NCBI GenBank assembly: GCA_032622095.1
Contig: CP136061.1
Span: forward strand, 255,389,582 to 255,453,581
Length of the DNA: 64,000 bases
From: Siphonodentalium dalli
Lineage: Eukaryota > Mollusca > Scaphopoda > Gadilida > Siphonodentaliidae
Direction of reading: 5' to 3'
Positions 11,776 to 22,814 of this stretch are shown in pieces. The notes under the pieces were generated by a model that was not told where the DNA came from, did not search any database, and saw only the letters and a program-made list of their open reading frames with translations. The translations under genes were made by a program, and so were the position numbers. Within the stretch, counting starts at the first letter, position 1. Each line of letters starts with the position of its first letter.

Positions 11776-12336
11776 TCTCATATATATTTTGAAGACCTCT
11801 GTCTGTTTGTCTGTATGTTTGTCTGTCTGTATGTTTGTCATTTATACAAATCTACGATTCTCGACCGATCGGGACCAAACTTGGTACGTGTGTGTAGTTT
11901 GACCAGGCGGTGGACGTTGTCGTATTGGCGAGTCCGTGTGGCGCCCGCTTCGCGCATGCGCAGACGAGATCTCGGAAATGGGTGGAGCTATCGACTTGAA
12001 ATTTGGTATGTGAATGTATCCTGCCCCGGATACGAATTTTATCGGGTCGCCGAGCCCGTGCGACGCTAGCTTCGCGCATGCGCAGACGAGATCTCGGAAA
12101 CGGGTGGAGCTATCGACTTGAAATTTGGTATGTGAATGTATCTTGCCCCGGATACGAATTTTATCGGGTCGCCGAGTCCGTGCGACGCCAGCTTCGCGCA
12201 TGCGCAGACCGGATCTCGGAAACGGGTGGAGCTATCGACTTGAAATTTGGTTTTTGAATAGCCTGGACAACGTCGGGCTCATCGACTTGAAATTTGGTTT
12301 TTGAATAGCCCGGACAACGTCGGGCTCATCGGCTAG
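11776..12336 (+). mobile_element. Non-autonomous Helitron H4
   Basis: 561 bp with the same ends as H3. The 3' terminus is doubled: a first CTGGACAACGTCGGGCTCATC at about 12262-12282 lacks the CTAG and runs into a second, complete hairpin and GGCTAG at 12309-12336. The first terminus looks as though it was skipped. Confidence 0.85.
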
Positions 12337-13124
12337 TCTATTATATATTTTGGAAGATCTGTGTGTGTGTGTGTGTATGTGTGTTCGCGATGGACTCGAA
12401 CACGGCTGGACCGATTTCGACCAAACTTGGTACGGACACGTAATTCGACCCTGGAACGAACATGGGCCTATTGATTTTCAGATCCGAGGTCAACTTTTCA
12501 CGTGCCGAGGTCAAATCTGTTTTTACTCTGTGTTACGGGACTTTCATTTGAGTTCGGTGCTTACAAATCGATTCGAAACAGCGCGAATAATAAAATGCCA
12601 GTCATAATAATGGCACTCTGAGAATCATACGTGTTTCCTCTTTCCAACGATATATAATGCGTATGTATCCGTTTTAGTTATCTGCCTCAATTATCAAGAA
12701 GAAGTGGTACTATCTTCCATCAGGATGAAAACAATGCGTAACTTCTATGACGTCGTTAGAGGTCATAACGTTAGATCACGTTAACGCTTAACCGGCCGAT
12801 GCATTTGACTGTTTCAGACGTATTGGCGATATACCGGGCACCGCTGGTAATTTATCTTTACGTTGAAACTTGATAATTAATGAGCGTGTGTATATGAGGC
12901 GCGTTTATATACTTGAGTGGAAATCAAATCGGGTTAAACTGGCGGATTTTTACGGACGAAATTTGATGCATAGGGTATCTCGGTATCCGCTGGGCCGATT
13001 TCCCGGTATCCGCTGGGCCGATTTCCACCATTTTTGGGGTGTTGGTGTTTGACCACACCTGACCTTGACCTTCAAAGTGGTCAATTCAAGGTCAAAGCCC
13101 GGACGAAGTCGGGTCACCTTCTAG
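12337..13124 (+). mobile_element. Non-autonomous Helitron H5 (second subfamily)
   Basis: It starts TCTATTATATATTTTGGAAG directly after the H4 CTAG and ends CCCGGACGAAGTCGGG, TCACCTT, CTAG. The interior differs from H1-H4: a GT run, TTCGCGATGGACTCGAA, ACCGATTTCGACCAAACTTG, and then a stretch from 12600 to 12930 not seen in H6. GACCTTGACCTTCAAAGTGG precedes the end. No protein is encoded. Confidence 0.85.
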
Positions 13125-13605
13125 TCTATTATATATTTGGAAGATCTGTCTGTCTGTCTGTGTGTCTGTCTGTGTGTTCGCGATGGACTCGAAAACGGCC
13201 GAACCGATTTCGATGAAACTTGGTATGTGGGGGTATTTTCGGCCGGGAACTGGCATATGCCTATTAATTTGCCCGTGCGACGTGACCTTGACATTGAAAT
13301 CGGGTCAATTCAAGGTCAAATCGCCAATTTTGATTGGATTTCGACGAAATTTGATACATGGGGTTACTTTTGTCCATTGAGTGTTTTGGACGGGTCAAAT
13401 CGTGACCCCGACCTCACCTTGACCTTCTAAATGATCAATTCAAGGTCAAATCGGGTAAAACCGGATGGATTTCGACAGGCACGTTTGTAGGGTACTTTTG
13501 TCCGTGCAGTATTTTGGACTGATCAAATCGTGACCCCATTTGACCTTGACCTTTAAAATGGACAATTCAAGGTCAAAGCCCGGACGAAGTCGGGTCACCT
13601 TCTAG
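13125..13605 (+). mobile_element. Non-autonomous Helitron H6 (array end)
   Basis: It starts TCTATTATATATTTGGAAG after the H5 CTAG and ends GTCGGGTCACCTTCTAG, followed by T. With the A before H1, the whole six-element array sits between A and T, as expected for a single Helitron insertion site. The interior is made of repeated TTCGACGAAATTTGATAC and TTGACCTTTAAAATGG modules, also seen in the remnant at 49.5-50.0 kb. Confidence 0.85.
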
Positions 13606-13835
13606 TATTATATATAATGTAAATATTATATGAATTAAACCATTTCAGAAAACATATTCCCAAATGTATTAGCATTATTTGTATTTATTATCAATATCAT
13701 ATAATATGATGAACTCATTTATTGATGTATATGTATGTTGTGTATTGTTTGTATAATGTTGTGTAAATACGTTGTATGGCATGTTGCAACTTAGATGTTG
13801 ACTTTGCTAATAAACAATTCAATTCAATTCAAAGA
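13606..13835 (+). mobile_element. LINE 3' end with (AATTC)n tail
   Basis: The sequence reads like a LINE 3' untranslated region: AT/GT-rich text, then TTGCTAATAAACAATTC followed by two or three ATTCA units. Such short pentamer tails are typical of several LINE clades. It may be the 3' end of the LINE whose C-terminus is at 9036-9457, split by the Helitron insertion. Confidence 0.55.
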
Positions 13836-15342
13836 AACGAAACATGGAATATGAAACTAACAAGTGTCACCGCAAGTGACATCGTGTCTGTTTAACTGTA
13901 TGTGTGGGTTTCTTTGGAAAGTGTTTCGTTCGTTTTACTTGTAACTTCTACATACTTATGGTGGTTCTCCTAAGAAATGGCGGATTAAATTATAAGAATA
14001 TGTCGTGCTCTCAATGGCTCTGATTGGTTCAAGTTCTCACGTTTCCGTTCATTAGAGTACCCATGCAGGATCTCGAAACGTTGATTATGCTAACGTACAT
14101 CGAGCTATAGTCGTCAGTTTTTGACTTTCCGTTTGTTGTACTATACTGGATTTAACTTAGATAGTAGGTCCAACACGCACATGGGTTTATAAAGTGTATT
14201 TAAAATCATAAAGGCACCAACATAATCATTACATCGCATCAGCCAATATTAAAACCATTAAAGATAGTCCTTAAAATGAAATCCGCATTTCATAATATAT
14301 CTAAAACGGGTAATCGAATAACTGGCGTCTGACCTTTTCAAGAAGTAATTAATGAATGACTCTCAGACCTCGCTATTTTTGAGTGCTAATCAGAGTGCAG
14401 ATGCCATTATCGTTCATGTTCTCTGTCACACGCACACACACAGACACACATTTGCCATAAAATGCTGAAATAACAAATAAGGACGCGCGCAAGTATCATG
14501 ATACATAAAAGAATATATACAACCCTCACAGACCTGGACAAATTCAAATCTACTCTCTATAGCGACCACTTTAAACTCCCATAACCAACCTGTACCAAAT
14601 CTGAGTTTTATCATGTTTTTAAATATAATCCAAAATTCACCAAAAATATTGCACAAAAATTGTATAGTTACACCTCATGCGCCTCCTTTAAAACTTCAGC
14701 ATAATGAAGGTTAGGATAAACCTATAGATAGATAGATACTATAAAACAGGTAAAAACGGCACCTATAACACGTTTAAATTACAAAAAGTGTACGAACACA
14801 AGCAACAAAGTCCATAACATTAATTGTTTGCAAAATCATTCTTCTACCTTGAAAGTACAGTATCCCACCGTTTGTTATCATGGGCACCTCCTATAACAGG
14901 CATGATTTAGGAGTACCCATGACCTGACAACTTAATTAGTATAGGACTAACTTAAATCCTCAGGGCTTATACAACACTAACGTCGCCATGCCTTACATGT
15001 AGTCGTCAATCTACATGCATAGTTATCAAAATTGACACGAGTACACTTGATCATGGACACAGTTAGGGGCATACAACTGATCCTCAAAGAAGGATAGTTT
15101 TTTTTTTACAGAAGTCTTATTGAACAAACCCACCAGGATGAGCCCCTCTCCCCCAGATCGAGAACATGAACCCGTTCGATCGTAGCCACAGCGGTGTGAC
15201 TGTCCCAATGGGACCAAGGATACCACATTGTTTTTAAAACACTAAGATGTTTCACATGTCAGTAAACATTAAGTTAAAATAATAAAATAACAGATTCCCA
15301 TTGCCGGAGCACCAACCTAAGCCCTAACACTAATCCTAAACC
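13836..15342. other. Intergenic, microsatellites only
   Basis: No gene recognised. Simple repeats occur at about 14428-14450 (CACACA/GACACA) and 14725-14738 (GATA). Reading frames at 14426-14656 and 15026-15226 (minus) have no motif. Confidence 0.6.
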
Positions 15343-15440
15343 TATTGACCGAAAAATGTGGGAATAAAAGCTTGGACAAAATTATGCATGTTGCGAAAAT
15401 GTTCTAAGTCGAAAAAGGAGAATATCTCCAGAAAAAAGGC
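15343..15440 (+). repeat. Direct repeat pair, left copy
   Basis: GGGAATAAAAGCTTGGACAA and AAATTATGCATGTTG recur at 15935-16025 as GGAATAAAAGCTGGGATAA and AAATTATGCATGTTG, in the same orientation and 592 bp apart. It could be one edge of a small duplicated or mobile segment. Confidence 0.6.
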
Positions 15441-15604
15441 AAACAGACGTCATAATCGCAGGTGTACAAGTTCCAGTGGTACTAAATATCCAGGCAATTC
15501 TTTAAGAATTGGCCATTTATAAATGAACGTGGCACGCGTGGTCGATTGTCCATTTAGAAAGAACCATTAACGCTAATCAATGTTTAAGGGATCAATTTAA
15601 TTTA

Positions 15605-15690
15605 AATTTAATTTTTATTAAATAACGGAGATATTTGAAGAAGTGTTTTTGACGAAATAACGGAAATATTTGAAGAAGTATTTTTTTATA
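15605..15690 (+). repeat. AACGGARATATTTGAAGAAG doublet
   Basis: Two consecutive units (TAACGGAGATATTTGAAGAA and TAACGGAAATATTTGAAGAA) lie about 45 bp apart. The complement of the same doublet is at 21903-21985, so this is a dispersed repeat in opposite orientation. Confidence 0.7.
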
Positions 15691-15934
15691 GTGGTGTTGC
15701 AATTTCTCATACAAATCGCCGTTATTTAGTAAAGGTAAATTTTTTATAGAGTTATTACCCTTCAGACATACAGGATTATCTATATATGTCGTGATTTAGT
15801 GGTTAATCCCAAGCTCACGTGCCGCGTGTTGCAACATTGACCATTAATTAATGAAAATTTATTTACGGATTGTCCATTTATTAATGGTCAAACTTATGCG
15901 CATTAGGTGAAATATCTGTGCCAAGTTTCAAAAA

Positions 15935-16025
15935 CATTGACCTAAAAATATAGGAATAAAAGCTGGGATAAAATTATGCATGTTGTAAACAAAATTCTAA
16001 GCGGAAAAGGGGGGATAACTCCATG
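15935..16025 (+). repeat. Direct repeat pair, right copy
   Basis: Partner of 15343-15440. The block continues with TTCTAAGCGGAAAAGG, matching TTCTAAGTCGAAAAAGG in the left copy. Confidence 0.6.
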
Positions 16026-17300
16026 CGGGGCATCCAATTACTTTAAAGCAAAACTACGTCAGTTTCAACCAGTTCCAAATTCCACGCATCGATCTTCTGA
16101 TTGGTTCCAATTAGATTTGCCGCGGTCTGTCATTGGCTGCAAAACGCTGACCCAGACTGCATGTCTATGCATTGTCTTAGATTCGAACTTTATGACATCC
16201 TGCATGGTTGATAGCTTCCATTATAGTATGGTCGTAGTACGCAAAATGATGGGTTAACCCGGAATAAATTGGTAAAGAAGCGATTTCGGTGTCAAAAGAC
16301 GCAGGCGAGTCCTCAGTATAACATATCTAAAATCCGCTTTGGGAAAACTGTGTTATCCAACATGGTTGTCTATATGACATCAGTTATCGACATTATGACG
16401 ACATAAGTAATTAAACGATATATTGGAGCATAGGAATTACACAGTTATCACGCTGGTCATCCGTGTAACGAGGACCCGGATAAGTAACGACGTACGCGAC
16501 TAATCCCGCATGCTTTCCACGAGCGGTGCGTTCAGGTAGGTACACACATATCGTTATTATAATACCTTGTCGGTTTCAGGAGACGATTTTGTTGTATTAT
16601 TATCGTTAACAATAGTTGGTTCTCCAATTACAACTTGTTATGTCATGCTGGATTATATATTTTAGCATCATTTGTGACACTAAACTATGAGGTTTCGATT
16701 TATCGAAGAAAATATGTTCGAATAACTAATGAAATTCAGAAATACGAAACCTCCTCCCTAATACATGTTGTCGTGTCGGATGATGATGTGTGTACCGTTC
16801 ACATATATAACATACCGTAGAAATTTCAGGATTGCTATATAGATGCAAGTAAAATGGACTTTTATTCGCGTTCCAGCAACTTTGGTAGTAACGAGGACCC
16901 GTTGAATTTTATCTGGGAAAGTAACTGGACGCGAAAATTTGTAACGACGGACGCGTTTCTTTTCTCAGAAATATTTACCTTCACATGATATGTCATGGGC
17001 ATATATGGTAATGTTTGAAAAACAATAAAGGTAAAACATTTAGGATATGTCCAATTAATAATCAGATTTTTTTTTGCACAACATAATGGGAAATATACTA
17101 TAACACACATGGGCGTGTCCATATCGTCTCCGTTGGGGCGGGTGATGCATGTCGACCTGAATTTTTCCAACTGTATCCCCTTGAAACCAAACCAAACACT
17201 CCCAAAAGTTCTCAAAATTACATTTGCACCCCCTCCCCTATATAAACAATAGCCATCAATAGAGACGGCGCGTCTTGTTATTTATAAATTCGTATTTTTC
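16026..17300. other. Intergenic, weak reading frames only
   Basis: Frames at 15976-16257 (plus) and 16862-17215 (minus, 117 residues) have no recognisable domain. GTAACGAGGACCCG occurs twice (about 16466 and 16889), indicating an old local duplication. No promoter or RNA gene is supported. Confidence 0.5.
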
Positions 17301-17410
17301 ATTTTCAGACGGAGAAATATTGGTGCCTATTGAAGGCGAATTCCTGGAAGTCGATGACAGCCTAGCTTCCCCAGTGATCCCACCTTCTGTGTGGTGCTGG
17401 TAACCAGCAG

Positions 17411-17908
17411 TGCCACGAATGTGGGAAGAAATATAAAAACCTGCAATCATTACGGCAACATTCACTTTCTCATATAAAAGACAAGCCAATGTCGTCGAGT
17501 GATGAATTCGGGGCTCACAGATCCGGCCACCACCATAATGTTCTCTGCGAGAAGTGCTGTGTGATGTTATCCAGTCTATCCATTTCCAGACAACATTACA
17601 AAATACACAACGAAGCATTAAAACAATGTTGCCCGTTTGAAGGATGTGGAAAGACATTTATCAAACCAAATATCTTCCAGTCACACATGAACCGACTTAC
17701 AAAAAGCTATCCACATGTTTGCAGAGGGTGCAACAAAACCTTAAGCTCAAAGGACATCATAAATCGACACAGCAAGGTTTGCATCGAGGAAGCCACACAC
17801 ACATGTACTACATGCAATATATCATTCGTGGATTCGAGTGGACTTCGCAAGCACGAAGCATCAGTTCATGTTCATGTGTATTCCCTGGGACTGAACTTGT
17901 GCCACTGA
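17411..17908 (+). CDS. C2H2 zinc-finger protein segment, incomplete
   Basis: The open frame (open from 17378 to the TGA at 17906-17908) encodes five finger-like units. Finger 1 (17411-17473) is C-x2-C-x12-H-x3-H and lies before the first ATG at 17489, so that ATG is not the real start. Counting from it, finger 2 uses C20, C23, H36, H40. Finger 3 uses C48, C53, H66 but has Leu where the second His belongs. Finger 4 is C2HC (C78, C81, H94, C98). Finger 5 uses C106, C109, H122, H127. Such arrays normally bind DNA or RNA. AACCAG and CAG at 17402-17410 are plausible splice acceptors. A second open stretch from 17308, after a pyrimidine-rich TTTTTCATTTTCAG, is one base out of frame and stops at 17401, so this is either an internal exon or a frameshifted pseudogene. 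The C-terminus runs into a local tandem duplication. No orthologue was recognised. Confidence 0.65.
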   Translation, partial: CHECGKKYKNLQSLRQHSLSHIKDKPMSSSDEFGAHRSGHHHNVLCEKCCVMLSSLSISRQHYKIHNEALKQCCPFEGCGKTFIKPNIFQSHMNRLTKSYPHVCRGCNKTLSSKDIINRHSKVCIEEATHTCTTCNISFVDSSGLRKHEASVHVHVYSLGLNLCH

Positions 17909-18022
17909 TTGGCCAGTGACAGGTTCAGATGGCCTGTACCCATGAGTGTTCGTGTGTATTCCCTTGGACCGAACCCGTGTTACTAATTGGCCAGTGACAG
18001 GTTCGGGTGGCCTGTAGTGGGG
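17868..18022 (+). repeat. 77 bp tandem duplication at zinc-finger 3' end
   Basis: GTGTATTCCCTGGGACTGAAC, TTGGCCAGTGACAGGTTC and TGGCCTGTA are repeated about 77 bp downstream with scattered changes. The last residues and stop of the zinc-finger frame lie inside the first copy. Confidence 0.8.
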
Positions 18023-18253
18023 AGGTGTCACAACCGGTACTGTTACTGGTTGTTGGACAACGCGAGTGGCATGTGCTGCCCCTCTGTGTATCCCCAGCTC
18101 CATTGTAGTACCGTCATTTGTGATAGGCTTACTGGGTTGTCCTGTCCCACCGGTTCGGTCGGTCTCACAGTTGGGCCTTCCCGTCAAGTGGCGGTCATCG
18201 TCATTTGATGGACCTCCTTGCCTCCATGTCAAGCGACTGTTATCGTTCCTGGC

Positions 18254-18336
18254 ATGAGGTCCCCAGAGGGTGAATTTAGCGACGCTACCCCGCATAGCGG
18301 ACTACCATCACTAAATTCACCCTCGGGGGACCTCAT
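18254..18336. repeat. 83 bp palindrome, copy 1
   Basis: ATGAGGTCCCC, GAGGGTGAATTTAG on the left are mirrored by CTAAATTCACCCTC, GGGGGACCTCAT on the right around a short loop. A second copy lies at 18594-18676. Probably a very small fold-back element. Confidence 0.85.
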
Positions 18337-18593
18337 TCTGCTTGGTCTCGTCCAAGCTTCTCTGGAAAGTTTCTTTATTATCAAGTTTCTATAGAAACTT
18401 CTTCACATAGATCCACATAGATCCCACATGCTACATTTCTTTTTTAGTTTAGTTTCTCTTCATTGTATATCCCCAAAATTGGCAGACGAAACATTGCATA
18501 ATTGAGGCTCCCAATGGGTGTACATCAAAATAGTCACAATTTGGGAACTTCAATCTGAGTCTATGTCTCCCATAGCAGATGAGGCCATGCAGT
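18337..18593. other. Spacer between two palindromes
   Basis: No gene. Both palindromes are followed by TTCT. TTTCTATAGAAACTTCTT forms a small local inverted repeat at about 18387-18404. Confidence 0.5.
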
Positions 18594-18676
18594 ATGAGGC
18601 CCCAACAAGGTGAGTTTAGTGATGCTAGACCGCTAAGCGGGATAGCATCACTAAATTCACCCTCTGTGGACCTCAT
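18594..18676. repeat. 83 bp palindrome, copy 2
   Basis: ATGAGGCCCCA, AAGGTGAGTTTAGTGATGCTA on the left and its complement TAGCATCACTAAATTCACC, GGACCTCAT on the right. It has the same length as copy 1 and lies 340 bp away. Arms and loop have diverged between copies. Confidence 0.85.
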
Positions 18677-19699
18677 TCTACAAATGACAGGCGCACTAAA
18701 CTCAGAGTTGGTTTCAATCTAAACCTTCTTATTATGACATTTTTTCCGGAGTTGTCTGACCAAAAACTCACCTACTTTATGATCGAAGCCGAATATTGTA
18801 TCTTCTACTCCGTTCTGTGTACAGTTCCAGCGCGTGCTGTGAAACTGTCGTCTGCATTCTCTCGATCCAAGATGGACGCCTTCCCCGACAGCCAACATGG
18901 CGTCCGGCTTCCGGCGACACAGCGATCGTTGTCGAGGAACTAATCCGGGTATTTTATTGCAAATTATACTGGGACCAACCGCCGCAACATAAGAAAATAC
19001 TCTGCAATATAAGGACAGTTTTCAAGCTTTAAATAAAAAAAGCTACATGTTATTAAATCCACACATTGTCATCATTGCCTGGCAGAATGCCATGCAACGA
19101 AATCTTTAGCGACGAAATGCTTAAAACAGACAGCAGCATGCTTCCACGGCTTTTATTTTTGGGATCAAGGCGTTTCAATGCTACATGTACTTGTATTTCT
19201 TTCTTGTACCTTGATTGATATCATTAAATTCATTATAAGAGAACAGATGAAAATATTGTGACGAAAAGTTAAACAAATATGCTACTTTTGGTATAAAAAC
19301 CAACAAATTGCCCACTAATTACTCGTTAGAAAATCAAATAATGAGAACATTTTCAACCTCTATCATAGGGTGGTGTGAAATTTCCAACTAATTGACCACA
19401 TTTTTGCGGGGGGGGGGGGGTAAGATTTCTACCCACAACGCCCTTTCGCCATGTCCCTGCAGAAACCTTTTCCGACGGGAAAAAATAAACTAATATAACC
19501 GGAAATCCCAGACGCCTGATTGTAGCAGGCTGCAGGCATTTCAATAAACAAAACGTTTAATCTACGCACAACATTACTGATTACGAGTTCAGGACCAATT
19601 TTCGAGCTGATGATGACCCACCAATCCCCGCCTATGTGTCCGGAACTTTTTCCCGCCTATTGAAACAATGAGCCCACTTCTCTTGATTAATGCTCTATT
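18677..19699. other. Intergenic, no gene recognised
   Basis: Unique-looking sequence with a run of about 12 G at 19408-19420. Short frames at 18734-18943 and 18796-19032 have no motif. Confidence 0.5.
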
Positions 19700-19785
19700 T
19701 TGGTTAGTCCAAGTCTTCTTGTACTAAAACCAGCTAAGATATTGGGATGGCGATGCTGGTCTTTAGTCCAAGACCGCTTGTATAC
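19700..19785 (-). repeat. Inverted repeat arm (pair with 20790-20870)
   Basis: AGTCCAAGTCTTCTTGTACT, AAAACCAGCTAAGATATTGGGATGG and TGGTCTTTAGTCC are the complement of GGACTAAAGACCGG, CATCCCGATATCTTAGCCGG and AGTACGAGAAGACTTGGACT near 20.8 kb. The two arms enclose about 1 kb. Confidence 0.8.
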
Positions 19786-20789
19786 CAATCCTTTGACACG
19801 ACTTACGCCCACGATCTGGGGCGGAAATTTGTGGTGTATTTTACTGGATTTACCTAGCAAATCAATAAATGATGCTATATGCATCGGAAAGGCTTACATC
19901 TTATGGTCATAATGGTGTATAATAATCTAACTTTAATGTTAAATTACACATAGAATATTCCGGTTGATTGACACACACATCGATTTGTTTCTCTGTTTGT
20001 TTACATTTTAACCGAAAGCCGAAGTGGTCCGAATAAGTTCGGCATAATCCGCTGTTTGTTCTACTAATTCTACTTTCCGTTTCTATATATAGCGCGGGTT
20101 TTCCGAACAAAAATAGCGAAAACCGATCGCCCGAAAGTCCAGTTTTCTATGTGCTTTCAGAACAATTCCCGCACTAAAAACTTAATGACATAATGGAGGA
20201 TCAGAACGGTAGTTTTGTTGACAATTTTCGCAAGCAACTTGTCAAAATTGGAGCAAATTAGAACTCTTGTGTCTGACTTGCCATGCGTGATGTGCATTTG
20301 ACATCTGTGTTGATAAAATAATCGGAAAACCGAATCACACAGTTTCGAAATATAGTTCTTCCGTTTTAGTGGGACTTTTCAAACTTAAGGTTCATTTATT
20401 TAGTGTATTACATTTATATCTCCAATGTTTAATTAATCTATTTATTATTTTATTTATTGACACACATAATTACGATTACAATGGAGAATTCATCGTAATT
20501 TGCGTTGTTGTCCAAAATCTACGGAATATTTTCAACGGAAAATGCCGAACGCAGTTCGCAAGGTCAACTGAGTTCGCATACTTTAAAAAATATGTAAACA
20601 CTGCGGCAAATGTTTCTTTTCACATTAAATTACCGCTTTCAATTCACAACCGATGTGGGTTTCAGATAAAATAGCATGTCTTCTGCGGAAACTATCCGTT
20701 TATTGTAGCAATTGTGATATTTTATTTCATATAATTGTGGTTTTATTTGAGCGGATCACTAACGCTTAAGTCCTGTCAAAGGAATGCAT
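19786..20789. other. AT-rich interior between inverted arms
   Basis: No transposase or other gene recognised. A plus-strand 101 residue frame at 20369-20674 has no motif. Confidence 0.5.
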
Positions 20790-20870
20790 GGGCCTGGAAC
20801 TCGGACTAAAGACCGGCACCTCCATCCCGATATCTTAGCCGGCTTTAGTACGAGAAGACTTGGACTATAT
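20790..20870 (+). repeat. Inverted repeat arm (pair with 19700-19785)
   Basis: Complementary to the left arm over about 80 bp with a few mismatches. The pair could be the ends or sub-ends of a roughly 1.2 kb element; outer boundaries were not found. GGACCAATTTTCG occurs outside both arms (about 19591 and 21049) in the same orientation. Confidence 0.75.
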
Positions 20871-20875
20871 TTTGG

Positions 20876-21902
20876 TCTGAACATTTATAATAATTTTAGT
20901 AGTCATAATTTATCTTTAAAATGGACTTGCAATAAAACTTTACATGTCATACATGGCATTGGATAAATCTGCGATCGGTGCTCAGAAATTGCACCCACCA
21001 CCTGGACCATGTATCCTGAACTTTTTCACAACCACCCCCTGGTTCGGGACCAATTTTCGCCGATGAACGAAAGCCAATGATTTTGCCAAATAATGTCGTT
21101 GCGTATAATTTGATCGTTTGTTTGTTATTTAACCATTTCTATACTGAATGGATTCTCCCAATCAGTTATAAAGGTATACATTAGAGCGGTTTAGTATTCA
21201 TTTGGAGGAATGTTCATGTAACAAAAGCAGACGACAGATAGAAAAATCCAATTAAGACAAGAATACAAGAGCAGAAGGATTCATGATCATTGGTGGATAT
21301 GGTCGTTTGTTGAACTAATTATCTGAACATTTCCTATGGGAACTACTCGTCAATGAGTATTTAGAATAGAAAGGGTTAAACTAATTTCGCGACCCCCAAA
21401 TGTATGTCATAAGATTACATGATATTTAAAATTCTTCTGACAAAGTAACATCACTTGTTCGTCAATTTGTATGTTCACAGTTTACAATCGAATGATAGCA
21501 AAAATGTGGATATTTCGAATTAACCTTTATCAACACCGTGTTTACCACTCACCACCAGGGTTCAAGCTGTCATTGGCGAAATTGCATTTTTTTTTTTCGA
21601 AAATGACCACAACAAATTTAATTTGGCCAAAAGTTTTTTTTTACGACAAAATCGGAAATCTAATTAAAAATCCCAAATTGTTTTTGTAAGGGGAGCAACA
21701 TGAGAATCAAATTTATAGTATGATCGTCTGCTAATTTATTAGGTGATACAACTTTATTGGTAATAAAAGGCACTCATGACAGTGGACTATCAAACCACCT
21801 AATGCGCACGAGTGTAGACTATAAACGATATCTGATCCTGTGGAGGATAACATAGGTTTCTATAGGGTGGGTGGGCTTGGGGAGGTTTGGTGTACGCTCT
21901 TT
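20876..21902. other. Intergenic, no gene recognised
   Basis: Unique sequence. ACAAATTTAATTTGGCCAAAAG near 21610 resembles ACAAATCTAAATTGGCCAAAAG near 22364, a short local repeat. Confidence 0.5.
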
Positions 21903-21985
21903 AAAACACTTCTTCAAATATTTCCGTTATTTCGTCAAAAACACTTCTTCAAATATCTCCGTTATTTAGTTAATAAAAATATTTT
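21903..21985 (-). repeat. Complement of the 15.6 kb doublet
   Basis: CTTCTTCAAATATTTCCGTT and CTTCTTCAAATATCTCCGTT are the reverse complement of the two units at 15605-15690, including the AT-rich edge TTAATAAAAAT. Confidence 0.7.
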
Positions 21986-21993
21986 CTTATTTT

Positions 21994-22075
21994 AGGATCA
22001 CATATCAAAATGAGAGGATATGGTGATCCCCTTTTCATGGGATCACCATATCCTCTCATTTTGATATATGATCCT
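21994..22075. repeat. 82 bp near-perfect palindrome
   Basis: AGGATCACATATCAAAATGA, GAGGATATGGTGATCCC on the left are mirrored by GGGATCACCATATCCTC, TCATTTTGATATATGATCCT on the right, with a 7 nt loop (CTTTTCAT region). Nearby copies of GAGGATCACATATT at about 22109 and 22141 suggest that fragments of the same arm are scattered here. Confidence 0.9.
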
Positions 22076-22814
22076 GCCTTCGTTGAGCCACGAATGACTC
22101 CTGAGACGAGGATCACATATTATATGATACCCTATCCTACGGAGGATCACATATTGTTTTATATCTACACCCGTGCGCATGGCCTGATCAAACAGTGGGC
22201 CACCAAATGAAATGGTGGATTAAAGTAGTTAGACACGGCTATTTGCAGGTATGGACATAATTATATAGAATGTTATATGTTAAATAAAACAAAAATATTC
22301 ATTAACTGATAGACCAGAATATGAGGATTTAATTTGGCAAAAGTTTATTTTAAATTGACCAAAACAAATCTAAATTGGCCAAAAGATTTTTCGACCAATC
22401 ATGAACATTGCTCACCACCAAAGCTTAAAGGGGATTGCATAACCCAGATCATCAAAGAACAGTTATCCTTTCTACAAATCGGAAATGCGCCCCCACGCCC
22501 CTGTGTAGTCAACAATTGTGTCGCCCCATTTAGACTGGTGCACCGATAAACGAACAATAAACATAACGTATTACATTAACATTCTCCTTGTTAAGATTGT
22601 CTCGGATTAATTTTATGAAAAGATATTGTATGTCACAAGTACGCGTGTTAGTATTCGTGTATTGAGGCCAGTGATACAGTGAAAGCGAAATGGGACCCCC
22701 TGGCTAATATGGATGCATGGGTTATTAATCTCAGCAGCGAAATTCACAAAACTAAATGGGATAGGATTATGCAATGCGCATATTTGTGGTAAATGTTCAT
22801 GGTCTATCTGATCG
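22076..22814. other. Intergenic, no gene recognised
   Basis: Only short frames. It includes the second TTTGGCCAAAAG-type segment at about 22330-22390. Confidence 0.5.

Noticed and set aside
9883-12257. Arg-rich proteins on both strands
   Set aside because: They are translations of the 122 bp internal unit of the Helitrons and recur in every frame and element.
16862-17215. 117 residue minus-strand gene
   Set aside because: No domain, no splice or promoter context. A length of 117 codons is not significant in AT-rich sequence without other evidence.
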